A stretch of 64,000 bases of DNA from an uncultured Bacteroidales bacterium (GTDB lineage: Bacteria > Bacteroidota > Bacteroidia > Bacteroidales > Muribaculaceae): assembly GCA_902800715.1 (NCBI GenBank), contig CADCFN010000003.1, positions 186,001 to 250,000 of the forward strand, in the 5' to 3' direction. The notes under the pieces are model-generated. The model saw only the letters and a program-made list of their open reading frames with translations. It was not told where the DNA came from and did no database searches. Each line of letters opens with the position of its first letter. Within the stretch, counting starts at the first letter, position 1. Both the position numbers and the translations under genes were made by a program. Shown one piece after another: positions 53,201-62,398 of this stretch.

Positions 53201-55847
53201 CTCAAACAACGACTGGCTGTGGATCAACTGGATATCGAGCAGAAGAGCTGCCGCATTAAGGTCACAAGAAATCGGTCACAGCACGTCCACCCACTCCGGC
53301 TATAGAGGCAGGTCACTTGATATCGACCAGAAGTCCATCGCCACAATACCATATCTGTACACCTACAACACCTATCCTTTCAGCACCAGAATGGGCAGGG
53401 ATTATGCTTTTGGTGCTACCTCAGGACGTGCTTTGATGAAAAGTGCTAGCGTAAGCAATGAACTAATGTACGAAGAGTCTGCAGTTATGTTGGACAATAT
53501 GTCGATTGAGTCGGCATTTGGTGCTGAAGCCGGGGAAGCAGTCGCAGAACCCGTGGTTGACGAAAAGAGCCTGGAGAAGGTCGTGCTGCGCGAACAGGAC
53601 GTCAAGACTGCCCTGTGGCAACCCATGCTCACCAGCGATGACAAAGGCAACATTCAGTTAGAGTTTGAGGTACCTAACTTTAATACCACATGGATTACCC
53701 AAGCCGTGGCATGGGACGAGAAGATGGTGGGAAGCAGCTGGATGGCCGAGGTATTGACCCAGAAGCCCCTGATGGTGCGTTCCAACATGCCACGCTTCCT
53801 GCGCCAGGGTGACAAAGCACAACTCGCCGCTACAGTACAGAACGCCAGCGATGAGGCTGCCAAGTGCGACGCTGTCATCGAGCTGTTCGACCCCCGCTCG
53901 GGCGACATCTACGATACCCGCAAGTTCAACCTTGAACTTGAACCGAAAGGCAGCCAGGCCGTCAAAATCGACTGGACAGTACCCGACACCATCTCATTCG
54001 TTGGATTCCGCATCAAAGCCGCCAACGGCCGTTATGGTGACGGCGAACAGGTCATGGTGCCCGTGCTGACTACCATCTCGCCTGTCATCGAAACCCAGCC
54101 ATTCTACATCGAGGCGGCACAGAGCCACTATGAGACGGCACTGCCTAAATTCCCCGCCGACGCCCGCGTGACGCTGGAATATTGCGATAACCCCGTGTGG
54201 TACTGCGTGCTGGCATTACCCACCATCTTCAGTGACTCCTACAGTACCGCTACACAGGCGGCTCACAGCCTGTTTGCCCTGCAGATAGCGCAGACCGTCG
54301 CCAAGTCTCAGCCCCAAATCAAGGAGGCTGTCACCTACTGGAAAGAGCACGAAGAAGACAGCACCCTCGTGTCGATGTTAGAGAAGAACCAAGACCTGAA
54401 GATTGGCACCCTGCTGGCATCGCCTTGGGTACGCGAGGCTGACCGCCAGACCTTGAGGATGTCGAAGCTGAACGAGCTCTTTGATGACGTTATCTCAAAA
54501 CAGGAATACGAGAAAATCATCACCACCCTGCAGTCGCTGCAGATGGCTGACGGTGGTTTCACCTGGTTCTTGCATCCCCAGTGCAAGTCCAATATCTGGA
54601 CCACCGCAACAGTGCTTGAACTCATCGGCGAAATCAAGCACCTGGGCGGCATGCCTGAGGACAACCGCGTGACCTCGATGGTGAACCGCGCACTCATGTA
54701 CTATGACCAGGAGAGCCTGAGGCTGCTCGAGGAATACAAGAAGCACAGCAGTAGTCCCTACTCAAACTTCACGGGCTATGCCTACACACGCACCTTATTC
54801 CCCGAGGTGAAACTTCCCAAGGCCAATGCCGACCTGCTGAAGAAGACCCTCAAATACATGGACAAGACGTGGAAACAAGGCATCACCTTGAAGCAGAAGG
54901 CCTGGTATGCACTGACACTCAACCGCAACGGCTATCAGAAGACCGCACGCAACATCGTCGAGAGCATTCGTCAGTTTGCCATCGTGAAGCCCTCGCTGGG
55001 CATGTACTGGGACAACCTGCAGACGGGTTACGGCTGGTGGGAGTTCGACAAGGTCGCCTATACCAGCACCATACTGCAGGCCATGAGCGAGGTGGATCCA
55101 CGAGTTGAAGAAATCGACCAGATACGCAAGTGGATGCTGCTCATGAAGCAGAGCAACGACTGGGGCAGCAGCAGCCTCGCCGCCGATGCTGTCTATAGCA
55201 TCTTGAGCACCGGCAGCCAGTGGCTCGAGCGCAACGCATTGCCCAGCATCACCGTGGCTGGACAACCCGTGAACCTTGACAAGATGGCTGAGTGGCTTGG
55301 CTACTTCCGCACCACACTGGATGCCACCACCACAGGCAACGTCGTCATCGACCGCTCGGGTAATGGTCCTGCTTGGGGCGCCATCTACAGCCAGTTCAAG
55401 TCACAGATGACTCAGGTGCAGGAAAAGGCCATCGATGAAGTTTCCATCAGCAAGGAATACTATGTGTACGCCCAGGACGGCAGCCTGCACAGCGCCATCT
55501 CGTTCAAGGTGGGCGACAAGGTCAAGGTGCGCGTCATCATCAAGACCAACAAGGACATGGACTTCGTGACATTGACCGACGAGCGAGCAGCCTGCTTCGA
55601 ACCTGTTGACAAGCTGTCAGGCTATCGCAGCGAGGACCGCAGCTGGTTCTATCTGGAGACCAAGGACACGCAGACCAACATATTCTTCAACAGCCTGGAC
55701 AAGGGCACACACATCATCGGCTACGACGTGTGGGTGACCAACCCCGGCGAGTTCACTTCGGGCATCGCCACCATCCAGTGCCAGTATGCCCCGCAACTGA
55801 GTGCCCACAGTGCCGGCAAGATGATCACCGTCGATCTGAAAGAATAG
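50223..55847 (+). CDS. Alpha-2-macroglobulin family protein, thioester-less (first copy)
   Basis: 1874 residues with a signal peptide (LHILLIVLLVMIYPFQTSG) and no lipobox. The macroglobulin MG-domain entry IYTDLGVYRPGETVQWAAI lies near residue 515, followed by several beta-sandwich domains. The A2M domain motif VKTALWQPMLTSDDKGN is near 1125, and the helical alpha/alpha thioester-type domain follows from about 1320. In that domain the position of the CxEQ thioester reads NPVWYCVLALPTIF, so no covalent trap can form. Bacterial relatives protect the periplasm from proteases or take part in envelope maintenance. Its paralogue follows in tandem. Terminator directly downstream. Confidence 0.9.
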   Translation: MKQRFLHILLIVLLVMIYPFQTSGKVREVDFNYPQDVSKEALADLDKALKVGDGQLTVNALIRYSIAQSGISSDNMPDIVSRIESVINKEKQPHIRALLNYFEAIVYSNYCSRYAWGRKRLNPAEETPTDISEWDHAQFERKIIELADKSLADIELLKQVPVTSLPDILVYNELGATYIPTLQEFMSIKCLDLLKGIDDAAPLCSTIKERWLNETEGNVPAHIYAMTNTGKSITLEDYKKYQDSEYCALLLKQLYFPERKDRYQALQDYVKRFPKSLFTPEIANEITDIESMSVSLSYPKIRSSRDSIPVSMNVENANSFNIVVYSLPESALNDGYRLNWSGAKVVNTIPVTVPGTIPFNEYNLKKNLPPLPYGLYILSAEKLTSGDRCGGSAELYADDIMRVTDMAMITINRSDHKDKVGTVDINSGKPIPGVAVKYQDHNDKDYITLGSTNANGLLSVPMTFKSSRNKNNNSEYVFSGMNLKAIKGEDKFAPAIGYYKMDERNVSDYDGIIYTDLGVYRPGETVQWAAIAYYTNNDGRQPLAETDVEVIFKDKNHKAIDTLRLETDAYGRVEGAFVVPKDRMNGQFSLEMKLVNGSSYNSQLAWLNVNVSEYKTPTFAVSFPDARHNYVSGQPVKVSGKVETYSGMPVANTEVRLSLIQKEWSWWWWRSSNNEGEHLMDTIVKTDAQGLFTFSYEPTIFEENKSRSNYGWSRYNYQVVATATTDAGETQEESTTFIVGTRRGIELGFQNWNVYFNDKPIKLPLKYNTTDEEHPDTYCTWEVTPVDGKEPVKTGNLNTADPTIDLTDLPSGEYNLKVHILDAKPDEQDVDAYCTIVLYRKTDKEAPVKNCPLWISPLSGDVDKTNTGHVTVGVSVPKAYIYYVAATRDKVIAEGWLTYTRGLHDLTVPLPKEAGANVRVEFTTYYDTKTWNTYITITNPYKAEEVKVSATSFRDKLAPGDIEHWTFSLTDQNGKPHRGAMLLDMYDKAIASISNNDWLWINWISSRRAAALRSQEIGHSTSTHSGYRGRSLDIDQKSIATIPYLYTYNTYPFSTRMGRDYAFGATSGRALMKSASVSNELMYEESAVMLDNMSIESAFGAEAGEAVAEPVVDEKSLEKVVLREQDVKTALWQPMLTSDDKGNIQLEFEVPNFNTTWITQAVAWDEKMVGSSWMAEVLTQKPLMVRSNMPRFLRQGDKAQLAATVQNASDEAAKCDAVIELFDPRSGDIYDTRKFNLELEPKGSQAVKIDWTVPDTISFVGFRIKAANGRYGDGEQVMVPVLTTISPVIETQPFYIEAAQSHYETALPKFPADARVTLEYCDNPVWYCVLALPTIFSDSYSTATQAAHSLFALQIAQTVAKSQPQIKEAVTYWKEHEEDSTLVSMLEKNQDLKIGTLLASPWVREADRQTLRMSKLNELFDDVISKQEYEKIITTLQSLQMADGGFTWFLHPQCKSNIWTTATVLELIGEIKHLGGMPEDNRVTSMVNRALMYYDQESLRLLEEYKKHSSSPYSNFTGYAYTRTLFPEVKLPKANADLLKKTLKYMDKTWKQGITLKQKAWYALTLNRNGYQKTARNIVESIRQFAIVKPSLGMYWDNLQTGYGWWEFDKVAYTSTILQAMSEVDPRVEEIDQIRKWMLLMKQSNDWGSSSLAADAVYSILSTGSQWLERNALPSITVAGQPVNLDKMAEWLGYFRTTLDATTTGNVVIDRSGNGPAWGAIYSQFKSQMTQVQEKAIDEVSISKEYYVYAQDGSLHSAISFKVGDKVKVRVIIKTNKDMDFVTLTDERAACFEPVDKLSGYRSEDRSWFYLETKDTQTNIFFNSLDKGTHIIGYDVWVTNPGEFTSGIATIQCQYAPQLSAHSAGKMITVDLKE

Positions 55848-55870
55848 GACCGTCATCCGGCATCAGCCAC

Positions 55871-55909
55871 AACGGTCAGCATGGAATCACCTCATGTTGA
55901 CCGTTTTTT
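55871..55909 (+). terminator. Terminator between the macroglobulin genes
   Basis: A 13-bp stem with one G-U pair (AACGGTCAGCATG 55871-55883 with CATGTTGACCGTT 55893-55905) and TTTTTT. The two paralogues are therefore probably separate transcripts. Confidence 0.9.
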
Positions 55910-56031
55910 GTTCCATTTATATACGCGCTTGGTGTTAATTTTTGCAAAATAAAGGGATGTATGCAAGAGGTTTGTACAATTTTAATTATTTTTGGGGGCT
56001 TATTATTACAAATCTAAACATTTTTACGACT

Positions 56032-59000
56032 ATGAAACAGCAGATTCTTCATTTTATATTGATTGTCATATTATCTATGGCATTCCCGTTCAACGCATCG
56101 GGTGATGACTATAGAATAATTGACTTCAATTATCCGCAAGAGGTGAGCAAGGAGGCGCTTGCCGACCTTGACATAGCGCTCAAGGCAGGCGACAGCGAAC
56201 TCACGGTGGACGCGCTGGTGCGTTACAGCATCGCCCAGAGCGGCATCTCTAAGGACAACATGCCGGAAATCGTCAAACGGCTGGAGTCCACTATCGCTAA
56301 GGAGAAGAAGCCCCACATCAAGGCGTTGCTCTACTACTTCGAGGCGATGGTCTATCAAGGCTACCGCAACCGCTACGCCCGCCGGAGCGACCGCAACAAT
56401 CCTGTCGAGGAGATTCCTGCCGACGTGAGCGAGTGGGACCGCAACCAGTTCAATAAAAAGATTGCAGAATTGGTGGAAAAATCCCTTGCCGAGCCCGAGG
56501 CCCTCAAGGCCGTGGCGGTGACCTCACTGCCTGGCATTATCGAGTGCAACGAGTTGGGCGCGACCTATGTCCCCACCCTATTTGAGTTCCTGTCGATGAA
56601 GAGCTTGGAACTACTGAAGGACAACGATGAACTCACTGAGCGCATCAAGACCGGGTGGCTTGACGCGACCGATGGTCATGCCGCCCCCAACATATATGCC
56701 ATGCTCCACACCGGCAAAGAGGACCTCCGCGCCGCCTACGACCGTTACCGCAACAGCGAGTACAGCGCCATATTGCTTTCCAAACTCAGTTTTGACGACA
56801 ACAAACAGAAATATGCCGAGTTGAAGCAATACCTGCAGCGTTTCCCCTCCTCGATTTACTCCGCTCAGTTCAAGAACATGATCTTCGACCTAGAGGAGAA
56901 GAGTATTGATGTTTCCTATCCCGAGGTCCTCTCCTCGCGTGACACGATCACTGTAACTGCCGATGTCAACAACGTGGGCACCTATTGGTTGTATGTGTAT
57001 CGCGCACCTGACGACTTGCAGTATAGATACGAAATTGAGTATGACAAGTTGAAGCTCGTCTCGCAGACACCAGTCACTGTACAAGGCACCGTGCCGTTCA
57101 GTGCAAGCGACATCAAAACAGAACTGCCACCGCTGCCTTACGGCAACTACGTCATCCTCCCCATGCTGGATAAGGACGTGAAGCTGTATCGGGACGTCTC
57201 TACTCATAAACTGTTGCGCATCACTGACATCGGCAATTTTATCGTGAGCCGCAAGGACAAGGAAAGCCTCATCGCAGCTGTGGACTTCACCACCGGCAAG
57301 CCCTTGCCCGATGTGGCCGTTATCAAAAAGGATAACAGAGAAATTGGCAAAACCGGCAACGACGGAACGCTCAATCTCTCCAGCAAGTATGAGAGAGAAT
57401 TGCGCACCGTCAAGGGTGATGACCGATTTGGTCCCGAGATCTATTATTCTCATATCTATGACCGCAGCTATGACGAAATTACAGCCCAATTCTACAGCGA
57501 CTTAGGCGTTTACCGTCCCGGCGAAACCATTCAGTGGGCTATTATTGTCTATAGCGCCACTGACAAAGGCGCCACCCCCTGGGGAGGCGAAGAATTCAAC
57601 GTGATCTTTAAAGATCCTAACTACAAGGATATCGACACGGTAATTGTTACTAGCGACGAGTACGGACGCATAGAGGGCTCATTCGTCATACCCAAGGACC
57701 GTATGAACGGCAGGTTCAGCATCAATCTTTTGAACTACAGTCAAACAATCAATGGATGGTCTGTGAACGTGAGCGAGTACAAGACGCCGACGTTTGAGAT
57801 TACCTTCCCCGATGCGCGTCGCAGCTATGTTGCCGGCCAGCCTGTCAAGGTAACCGGAAAGGCGACAACTTACAGCGGTGTGCCTATTGCCAATAGCGAG
57901 GTGCGCCTGTCACTCATCCAGAACCGGTGGTCATGGTGGTGGTGGAATATGCGCAACAACAATGGCAAACACCTGTTGGATACCATCGTTGTGACCGACG
58001 CCCAGGGCAACTTCACCTTTGAATTTGCCCCCGACCTGTTCCAGGAGAACAAGGACTTGAAACCCGGCAGGCACTGTTGGGCACGCTATAACTATAGGGT
58101 TCTCGCCACCGTGACCAACGATGCCGGCGAGACTCATGAGGAGAGCACCTCGTTCATTGTGGGCACGCGCCGCGGCATCGAATTGGGCAGCGAGAGCGAA
58201 AACGTATATCTCAACGACCAGCCCATCAAACTGCCGTTGAAATACAACACCACCGACGAGGAACACCCCGACACCTGGTGCACGTGGGAAGTGACGAAGA
58301 AGGGCAGCAAGGAGCCGACGCTGACAGGCAACGTGAACACCGCCGACCCGACCATCAACCTGACCAGCCTGTCCTCGGGCGAATACACCCTTAAAATACA
58401 CATCCTCGATGCCGATGAGGGCGAGCAGGACGTTGACGTGAGCCGTGACATCATCCTCTACCACAAGGGTGACAAGACCTCGCCCGTCAAGGATTGCCCG
58501 CTATGGATTTCTCCGTTCGGAAAGAGTGTGGATAAGGGCAACAAGGGCCACATCACCGTCGGTGTGTCTACCCCAAAGGCTTACATCTATTATGTCGCCA
58601 GTACCACCAAGGATATCATCAGCGAGGGTTGGTTGAATTACAAAGCCGGCATGAATGAATTCACCGTTCCCTTGCCCAAGGAGGCAGGAGCAGACGTGAC
58701 CGTATCGTTCATCACCCACTACGGTACCAAGAAATGGGAAAAAAAGGTGAAACTGGAAAATCCGTACAAAGCCGAGGCACTGAAAATTACTGCCACCTCG
58801 TTCCGTGACAAACTCGTGCCGGGTAACATTGAGCGTTGGTCATTCACACTGACCGACCAGAACGGCAACCCCCGTCCCGGCGCTATGTTGCTCGATATGT
58901 ATGACAAAGCCATCGCTAGCATTGCAAAGAACGGCTGGAACTATTCAGTATATTCGCCCTACGGAACCACCCCTTCATTCAACATCTGGCCCATGCGTTT

Positions 59001-61809
59001 AGACGGCTACAGTCGGGGTTCCACCAGCTGGTCTCAGGACCCCCTGGCCATTCCTAAAGAAGCTCAAGCCCAACTGCCCAGATTGTACACTTACTCCCTA
59101 AGACCGTTCAGCTACACTACGGGGCGTGGACGCCAGCTGTTAAAATCACAATCGCTGGTGGGCCGCAAGACAAATGCTACCGCTGCATCAGGCAATAATA
59201 CGATATACGGTACGGTGGTTGACGAGGATGGCGAGCCACTCATCGGCGCTACTGTCCAGGTAATAGGAGAGAGCAAAGGATGTGCCACTAACATTGACGG
59301 AGATTTCTCAATCAATTGTGCTGATGGCACTACCCTCAGAATCAGTTGTGTGGGCTACAAGGCAGTTGTGGTCCAGGCCCTTGACGGAATGGTAATCGAG
59401 CTCGAGGAAACCGGAGCGACGCTGAGCGAAGTGGTAGTCACAGGCTATCAAAAGGTTGACAAGAGACTCTACACCGGCAGTGTTCAGGGCGTGGAACTCG
59501 AAGAGGGCGATGAAGCTCAAGTGAATCAGCAAAACCTCGACAAGGTCACCCTGCGCGAGAGCGATGTCAAGACCGCGTTGTGGATGCCGATGCTCACCAG
59601 CGACCAAAACGGCGTCGTCTCGCTGGAGTTTGAGGTGCCCAACTTCAACACCACCTGGAACACCCAGGCCGTGGCATGGGACAAGCAGATGGTGGGCTCC
59701 ACATGGATGGCCGAGGTACTGACGCAGAAGCCCTTGATGGTACGCGCCAACATGCCGCGCTTCTTGCGCCAGGGCGACAAGGCCACGCTGGCAGCCACGG
59801 TTCAGAACGCTACCGAAGAGCCCAGCGCATGTGACGCTGTGATTGAACTCTTCGACCCGCGTACCAATGAGGTATATGCCTCTCGCAACTTCAACCTGAC
59901 GCTCGAGCCGATGGGCAGTCAAGCGGTCACCATCGACTGGCAGGTGCCCGACACCATCGCCATGGTGGGCTTCCGCATCAAGGCCGCTAACAGCACCTTC
60001 GGCGACGGCGAGCAGGTAATGGTTCCCGTGCTCACCACCGTCTCGCCCGTCATCGAGACCGAGCCGTTCTATATCGAGGCTGGACAAGGCCACTTGGAAC
60101 AGCCGTTGCCCAACTTCCCCAGGAATGCCCGCGTGACGCTGGAATACTGTGACAACCCCGTGTGGTACTGCGTGCTGGCCCTGCCCACCATCTTCAGCGA
60201 CGAGTACAACATCGCTAACCATGCTGCCCACAGCCTGTTTGCCCTGCAAGTGGCACAAGGCGTCGCCAAGGAGCAGCCCCAGATTAAGGAGGCCATCACC
60301 TACTGGAAGCAACACAACGAGGACAGCACCCTCGTGTCGATGCTCCAGAAGAACCAAGACCTGAAGATAGGCACCCTGCTGGCATCGCCATGGGTGCGCG
60401 AGGCTGACCGCCAGACGCTTAGGATGTCGAAGCTGAACAAATTCTTTGACGAAGCCATCGTCAAGAAGGAATATGAGAAGATCATCACCGCACTGCAGTC
60501 GCTGCAGATGGGCGACGGCGGCTTCACCTGGTTCCGCTATCCCAGATGCGAGTCCAACGTTTGGACCACAGGAACCGTGCTAGAACTTATCGGCGAAATC
60601 AAGCACCTGGGCTACCTGCCCGATGACAGCCGTCTGACCTCGATGGTCAACCGCGCCCTCGCCTACTACGACAGCGAGAACGTGCGCCTGTACAACAAAG
60701 CCAAGAAGTATTACAAGGAGCCTGAAGGCCGGTTCACAGAGTATGCCTACACGCGTAGTCTCTTCCCCAAGGTGAAGCAGTCCGGCGCCAGTGCCGACCT
60801 GCTGAAGAAGACCCTCAAGTACATGGACACAAACTGGGGCAAGGGTCTCTCCCTCAAGCAGAAGGCCTACTACGCCATGACGCTCAACCGCAACGGCTAC
60901 CAGAAGACCGCCCGCAGCATCGTCGAGAGCATCCGTCAGTTTGCCATCGTGAAACCCACGACCGGCATGTACTGGGACAACCTGCAGAACGACTACAGCT
61001 GGTGGGAGTTTGACAAAGTGGCCTATACCAGCACCATCCTGCAGGCCATGAACGAGGTCGATCCTCGCAAGGATGAGATTGACCTGATACGCAAGTGGAT
61101 GCTGCTGATGAAGCAGAGCAACGACTGGGGCACCAATAGCCTCGCTGCCGATGCCGTCTATAGCATCCTGAGCACCGGCAGTCAGTGGCTTGAACGCGGC
61201 AACACGCCATCGATTACCATTGCCGGCCAGCCCGTCAATCTTGACAAGATGGCACAATATGTGGGCTACTTCCGCACTACCTTATCCGCCACCACTGCCG
61301 GTGATGTCGTCATCGACCGCACCGCCAGCGGACCTGCCTGGGGCGCTGTCTACAGCCAGTTCAAGGCCCCGATGACCGAAATCAAGGAGAAGGCCATCGA
61401 GGAGGTTTCCATCAGCAAGGAATACTATGTGTATGCACAGGACGGCACGTTACACAGTGCCACCTCATTCAAGGTAGGCGACAAAGTCAAGGTGCGTGTC
61501 ATCATCAAGACCAACAAGGACATGGACTTCGTAACCATGACCGACGAGCGAGCAGCCTGCTTTGAGCCCGTCGACCAGCTCTCGGGTTACCGCAGCGAGG
61601 ACAATACCTGGTTCTACCAAGAGACCAAGGACACTCAGACCAACGTGTTCATCAACAGCCTGAGAAAGGGCACGCACATCATCGGCTACGACGTGTGGGT
61701 GACCAATCCCGGTGAGTTCACATCGGGTATCGCCACTATCCAGTGCCAGTATGCCCCGCAACTGAGTGCCCACAGCGCCGGCAAGATGATAACCACCGAG
61801 GCCAAATAG
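56032..61809 (+). CDS. Alpha-2-macroglobulin family protein with inserted SusC-type N-terminal extension (second copy)
   Basis: 1925 residues from the start at 56032 (signal peptide LHFILIVILSMAFPFNASG); an upstream in-frame ATG at 55942 lacks signal-peptide logic. The layout matches the first copy: YSDLGVYRPGETIQW near 488, VKTALWMPMLTSDQNG near 1180, and NPVWYCVLALPTIF in place of a thioester. Between residues about 1056 and 1160, where the first copy has a short variable linker, there is a carboxypeptidase-regulatory-like domain (TVVDEDGEPLIGATVQVIG, TNIDGDFSI) followed by LSEVVVTGYQKVDKR, the hallmark of SusC-family receptors including their Ton box. The rest is closely similar to the first copy along its length. 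Confidence 0.9.
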   Translation: MKQQILHFILIVILSMAFPFNASGDDYRIIDFNYPQEVSKEALADLDIALKAGDSELTVDALVRYSIAQSGISKDNMPEIVKRLESTIAKEKKPHIKALLYYFEAMVYQGYRNRYARRSDRNNPVEEIPADVSEWDRNQFNKKIAELVEKSLAEPEALKAVAVTSLPGIIECNELGATYVPTLFEFLSMKSLELLKDNDELTERIKTGWLDATDGHAAPNIYAMLHTGKEDLRAAYDRYRNSEYSAILLSKLSFDDNKQKYAELKQYLQRFPSSIYSAQFKNMIFDLEEKSIDVSYPEVLSSRDTITVTADVNNVGTYWLYVYRAPDDLQYRYEIEYDKLKLVSQTPVTVQGTVPFSASDIKTELPPLPYGNYVILPMLDKDVKLYRDVSTHKLLRITDIGNFIVSRKDKESLIAAVDFTTGKPLPDVAVIKKDNREIGKTGNDGTLNLSSKYERELRTVKGDDRFGPEIYYSHIYDRSYDEITAQFYSDLGVYRPGETIQWAIIVYSATDKGATPWGGEEFNVIFKDPNYKDIDTVIVTSDEYGRIEGSFVIPKDRMNGRFSINLLNYSQTINGWSVNVSEYKTPTFEITFPDARRSYVAGQPVKVTGKATTYSGVPIANSEVRLSLIQNRWSWWWWNMRNNNGKHLLDTIVVTDAQGNFTFEFAPDLFQENKDLKPGRHCWARYNYRVLATVTNDAGETHEESTSFIVGTRRGIELGSESENVYLNDQPIKLPLKYNTTDEEHPDTWCTWEVTKKGSKEPTLTGNVNTADPTINLTSLSSGEYTLKIHILDADEGEQDVDVSRDIILYHKGDKTSPVKDCPLWISPFGKSVDKGNKGHITVGVSTPKAYIYYVASTTKDIISEGWLNYKAGMNEFTVPLPKEAGADVTVSFITHYGTKKWEKKVKLENPYKAEALKITATSFRDKLVPGNIERWSFTLTDQNGNPRPGAMLLDMYDKAIASIAKNGWNYSVYSPYGTTPSFNIWPMRLDGYSRGSTSWSQDPLAIPKEAQAQLPRLYTYSLRPFSYTTGRGRQLLKSQSLVGRKTNATAASGNNTIYGTVVDEDGEPLIGATVQVIGESKGCATNIDGDFSINCADGTTLRISCVGYKAVVVQALDGMVIELEETGATLSEVVVTGYQKVDKRLYTGSVQGVELEEGDEAQVNQQNLDKVTLRESDVKTALWMPMLTSDQNGVVSLEFEVPNFNTTWNTQAVAWDKQMVGSTWMAEVLTQKPLMVRANMPRFLRQGDKATLAATVQNATEEPSACDAVIELFDPRTNEVYASRNFNLTLEPMGSQAVTIDWQVPDTIAMVGFRIKAANSTFGDGEQVMVPVLTTVSPVIETEPFYIEAGQGHLEQPLPNFPRNARVTLEYCDNPVWYCVLALPTIFSDEYNIANHAAHSLFALQVAQGVAKEQPQIKEAITYWKQHNEDSTLVSMLQKNQDLKIGTLLASPWVREADRQTLRMSKLNKFFDEAIVKKEYEKIITALQSLQMGDGGFTWFRYPRCESNVWTTGTVLELIGEIKHLGYLPDDSRLTSMVNRALAYYDSENVRLYNKAKKYYKEPEGRFTEYAYTRSLFPKVKQSGASADLLKKTLKYMDTNWGKGLSLKQKAYYAMTLNRNGYQKTARSIVESIRQFAIVKPTTGMYWDNLQNDYSWWEFDKVAYTSTILQAMNEVDPRKDEIDLIRKWMLLMKQSNDWGTNSLAADAVYSILSTGSQWLERGNTPSITIAGQPVNLDKMAQYVGYFRTTLSATTAGDVVIDRTASGPAWGAVYSQFKAPMTEIKEKAIEEVSISKEYYVYAQDGTLHSATSFKVGDKVKVRVIIKTNKDMDFVTMTDERAACFEPVDQLSGYRSEDNTWFYQETKDTQTNVFINSLRKGTHIIGYDVWVTNPGEFTSGIATIQCQYAPQLSAHSAGKMITTEAK

Positions 61810-61834
61810 CCTCCTCACTGGACGCATCACTTAT

Positions 61835-61892
61835 CACGGCTCGCTTGACACAAGAAAACGGTTCCACCGCCTCTCAAGTCAAGCGAGCCGTG
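61835..61892. terminator. Hairpin after the second macroglobulin gene
   Basis: A perfect 15-bp inverted repeat CACGGCTCGCTTGAC / GTCAAGCGAGCCGTG with a 28-nt loop, 26 bp after the stop. It lacks a T-run, so it may work as an RNA-stabilising end rather than a classical terminator. Confidence 0.6.
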
Positions 61893-62294
61893 TTATCGCA
61901 ACACTGCTGATTTCAGTTTGACAACAAGGTATTATTTCTACAAATCTACGGCAAAAACCGTCTTTTGGGATTTACACGAATTTGTATTTTTATTTCGTTA
62001 TATAACAGCATGTTGCGTATTTTTGAGGTCACTTTTTGACAAATCCAAAGTCAAATAAAATACATTTTTGCAAATAGTTTTCAACCATTTTCATAACACC
62101 GAAGATGGTGAAGGCTGTAATTTTGCAGCGTAAAAAGCAAAATGTGATTCTCCAACCGACATATATTACACAATAATATACTGAGGTCTATAAGACATTT
62201 TGATGGTAGTTAATGTTGATTAAATGATTATTTAAGCCCAACCTTAGAATTTTACTAATCCGGAGAAAACGCAAGCAATAAAACAAAGGTTTAG

Positions 62295-62326
62295 CGGCGT
62301 CTGCGAGAGCAAACGCCGTTTTTTTT
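62295..62326 (+). terminator. Strong rho-independent terminator upstream of the pfkA promoter
   Basis: Stem CGGCGTCTGC / GCAAACGCCG with one mismatch, tetraloop GAGA, then eight T (62319-62326). It stands 11 bp upstream of the pfkA -33 box and 486 bp after the macroglobulin stop. Confidence 0.9.
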
Positions 62327-62336
62327 GTGTGCAATC

Positions 62337-62365
62337 TTGCAATTGCAAAAAAATCATTATCTTTG
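62337..62365 (+). promoter_or_regulatory. pfkA promoter
   Basis: TTG (62337-62339), 18 nt, TATCTTTG (62358-62365), 33 bp before the pfkA start: good Bacteroidetes consensus. Confidence 0.7.
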
Positions 62366-62398
62366 CCATGCACTAAGAAACCAAAAAAGTAAAGTTAT

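Larger units (their letters stand above)
61810..62398. other. 589-bp interval without a gene before pfkA
   Basis: Holds the hairpin at 61835-61892, A/T-rich DNA, a perfect-looking terminator at 62295-62326 and the pfkA promoter at 62337-62365. Nothing between 61893 and 62290 looks coding. The terminator must belong to a transcript that starts inside this interval or to read-through from the macroglobulin gene. Confidence 0.6.

Noticed and set aside
62188..62373. Short minus-strand frame of 61 codons before pfkA
   Set aside because: It runs through the terminator hairpin and the pfkA promoter and has no start signal or recognisable domain.
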